This document shows, one piece after another, positions 13,635-13,868 of a stretch of 13,868 nucleotides of DNA. The position numbers and the translations under genes were made by a program. The stretch is taken from positions 1-13,868 of the forward strand of contig JBBSCG010000051.1 of NCBI GenBank assembly GCA_038250515.1, in the 5' to 3' direction. The notes under the pieces were generated by a model, which had not been told where the DNA came from, ran no database searches, and saw nothing but the letters and a program-made list of their open reading frames with translations. Origin of the DNA: JAICUY01 sp038250515 (GTDB lineage Bacteria; Chloroflexota; Limnocylindria; QHBO01). How positions within the stretch are numbered: position 1 is the stretch's first letter; every line of letters begins with the position of its first letter.

Positions 13635-13868
13635 CTACATCAGGCCGACGACGTGGCCCTCTGGGTCCGCGAACAGGGCGATCGTCGTCTCAGGCGCCAC
13701 CTCGGTGAGCGGCATCAGCACCCGCCCGCCAAGCTCCTCCACGCGCCGCAGCGTCGCGGCCGGATCATCGGTGTGAACATAGAAGGTCACCTGTCCGGGG
13801 CCGCCGTCCTGGCTTGCACCGATGCCGCCGGTCACCTCGCCGTCGCGCAGCATGCCGTATCCGTCCGG
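13635..13868 (-). CDS. VOC (glyoxalase/bleomycin-resistance fold) family protein, C-terminal part
   Basis: The frame is open to the right edge of the window, so the N-terminus lies outside; about 77 residues are visible. They show one beta-alpha-beta-beta-beta module of the vicinal oxygen chelate fold. It contains GGIGASQDGGPGQVTFYVHTD, the helix ATLRRVEELGGRV, the PLTEVAPETTIALFADPEGH strand pair and the terminal VVGLM. The Glu in the DPEGHVVGL strand is at a usual metal-ligand position. VOC proteins range from dioxygenases to resistance proteins, and the specific activity cannot be read from this fragment. It is 63 bases upstream of GH15 on the same strand and may belong to the same transcription unit. 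Confidence 0.85.
   Translation of the reverse strand, partial: PDGYGMLRDGEVTGGIGASQDGGPGQVTFYVHTDDPAATLRRVEELGGRVLMPLTEVAPETTIALFADPEGHVVGLM

Overview
The window is high-GC DNA from a free-living bacterium. It uses GTG as well as ATG starts, packs same-strand genes with 4-base ATGA overlaps, and carries a gene set (F420-type luciferase-like oxidoreductase, MMPL transporter, GH15 trehalase/glucoamylase-like enzyme, OsmC, DUF1028) typical of soil Actinobacteriota or high-GC Chloroflexota. The sequence alone does not decide between these phyla. No rRNA, tRNA, CRISPR array, transposase or phage gene was recognised.

Left part (1-4585): the 3' end of a DoxX-family membrane protein converges on a two-gene minus-strand operon (LLM-class flavin/F420 oxidoreductase, then a DUF1028 Ntn-hydrolase-like protein). 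A small tandem-ACT sensor protein is divergent from that operon, with a strong Shine-Dalgarno and a GTG start. It converges on a second minus-strand operon: an MFS transporter of the UMF1/Atg22 type, then a glycerophosphodiester phosphodiesterase with an intact active site. A GC-rich hairpin separates the convergent pair.

Middle (4586-8198): a large MMPL-family RND transporter diverges from the MFS gene, with a TetR-operator-like imperfect palindrome just before its ribosome-binding site. It is followed by a small HExxH metallopeptidase-like protein of no named family. That gene converges with a tiny acidic, His-rich disordered protein, and both stop codons lie in the same CTAG tetranucleotide.

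Right-middle (8199-10890): a less GC-rich stretch holds a single secreted or membrane-anchored PL1-type pectate lyase-like gene flanked by long non-coding regions with inverted repeats. Immediately beyond it is a 5'-truncated remnant of a histidine kinase (the G2 ATP-binding box and C-terminus only), whose stop codon overlaps the start of an intact OsmC gene. The simplest reading is that insertion or deletion removed most of a kinase gene and left the downstream operon partner.

Right end (10891-13868): three minus-strand genes, in transcription order a VOC/glyoxalase-like protein (cut by the window edge), a GH15 glycoside hydrolase with both catalytic glutamates, and a class I SAM methyltransferase starting 5 bases after the hydrolase stop. 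The hydrolase start codon abuts a stem-loop and lacks a clear Shine-Dalgarno.

Nothing here is a clear new multi-gene defence or mobile system. The items most worth a second look are the truncated kinase beside the pectate lyase island, the unnamed HExxH protein with its convergent His-rich partner, and the LLM oxidoreductase/DUF1028 operon.
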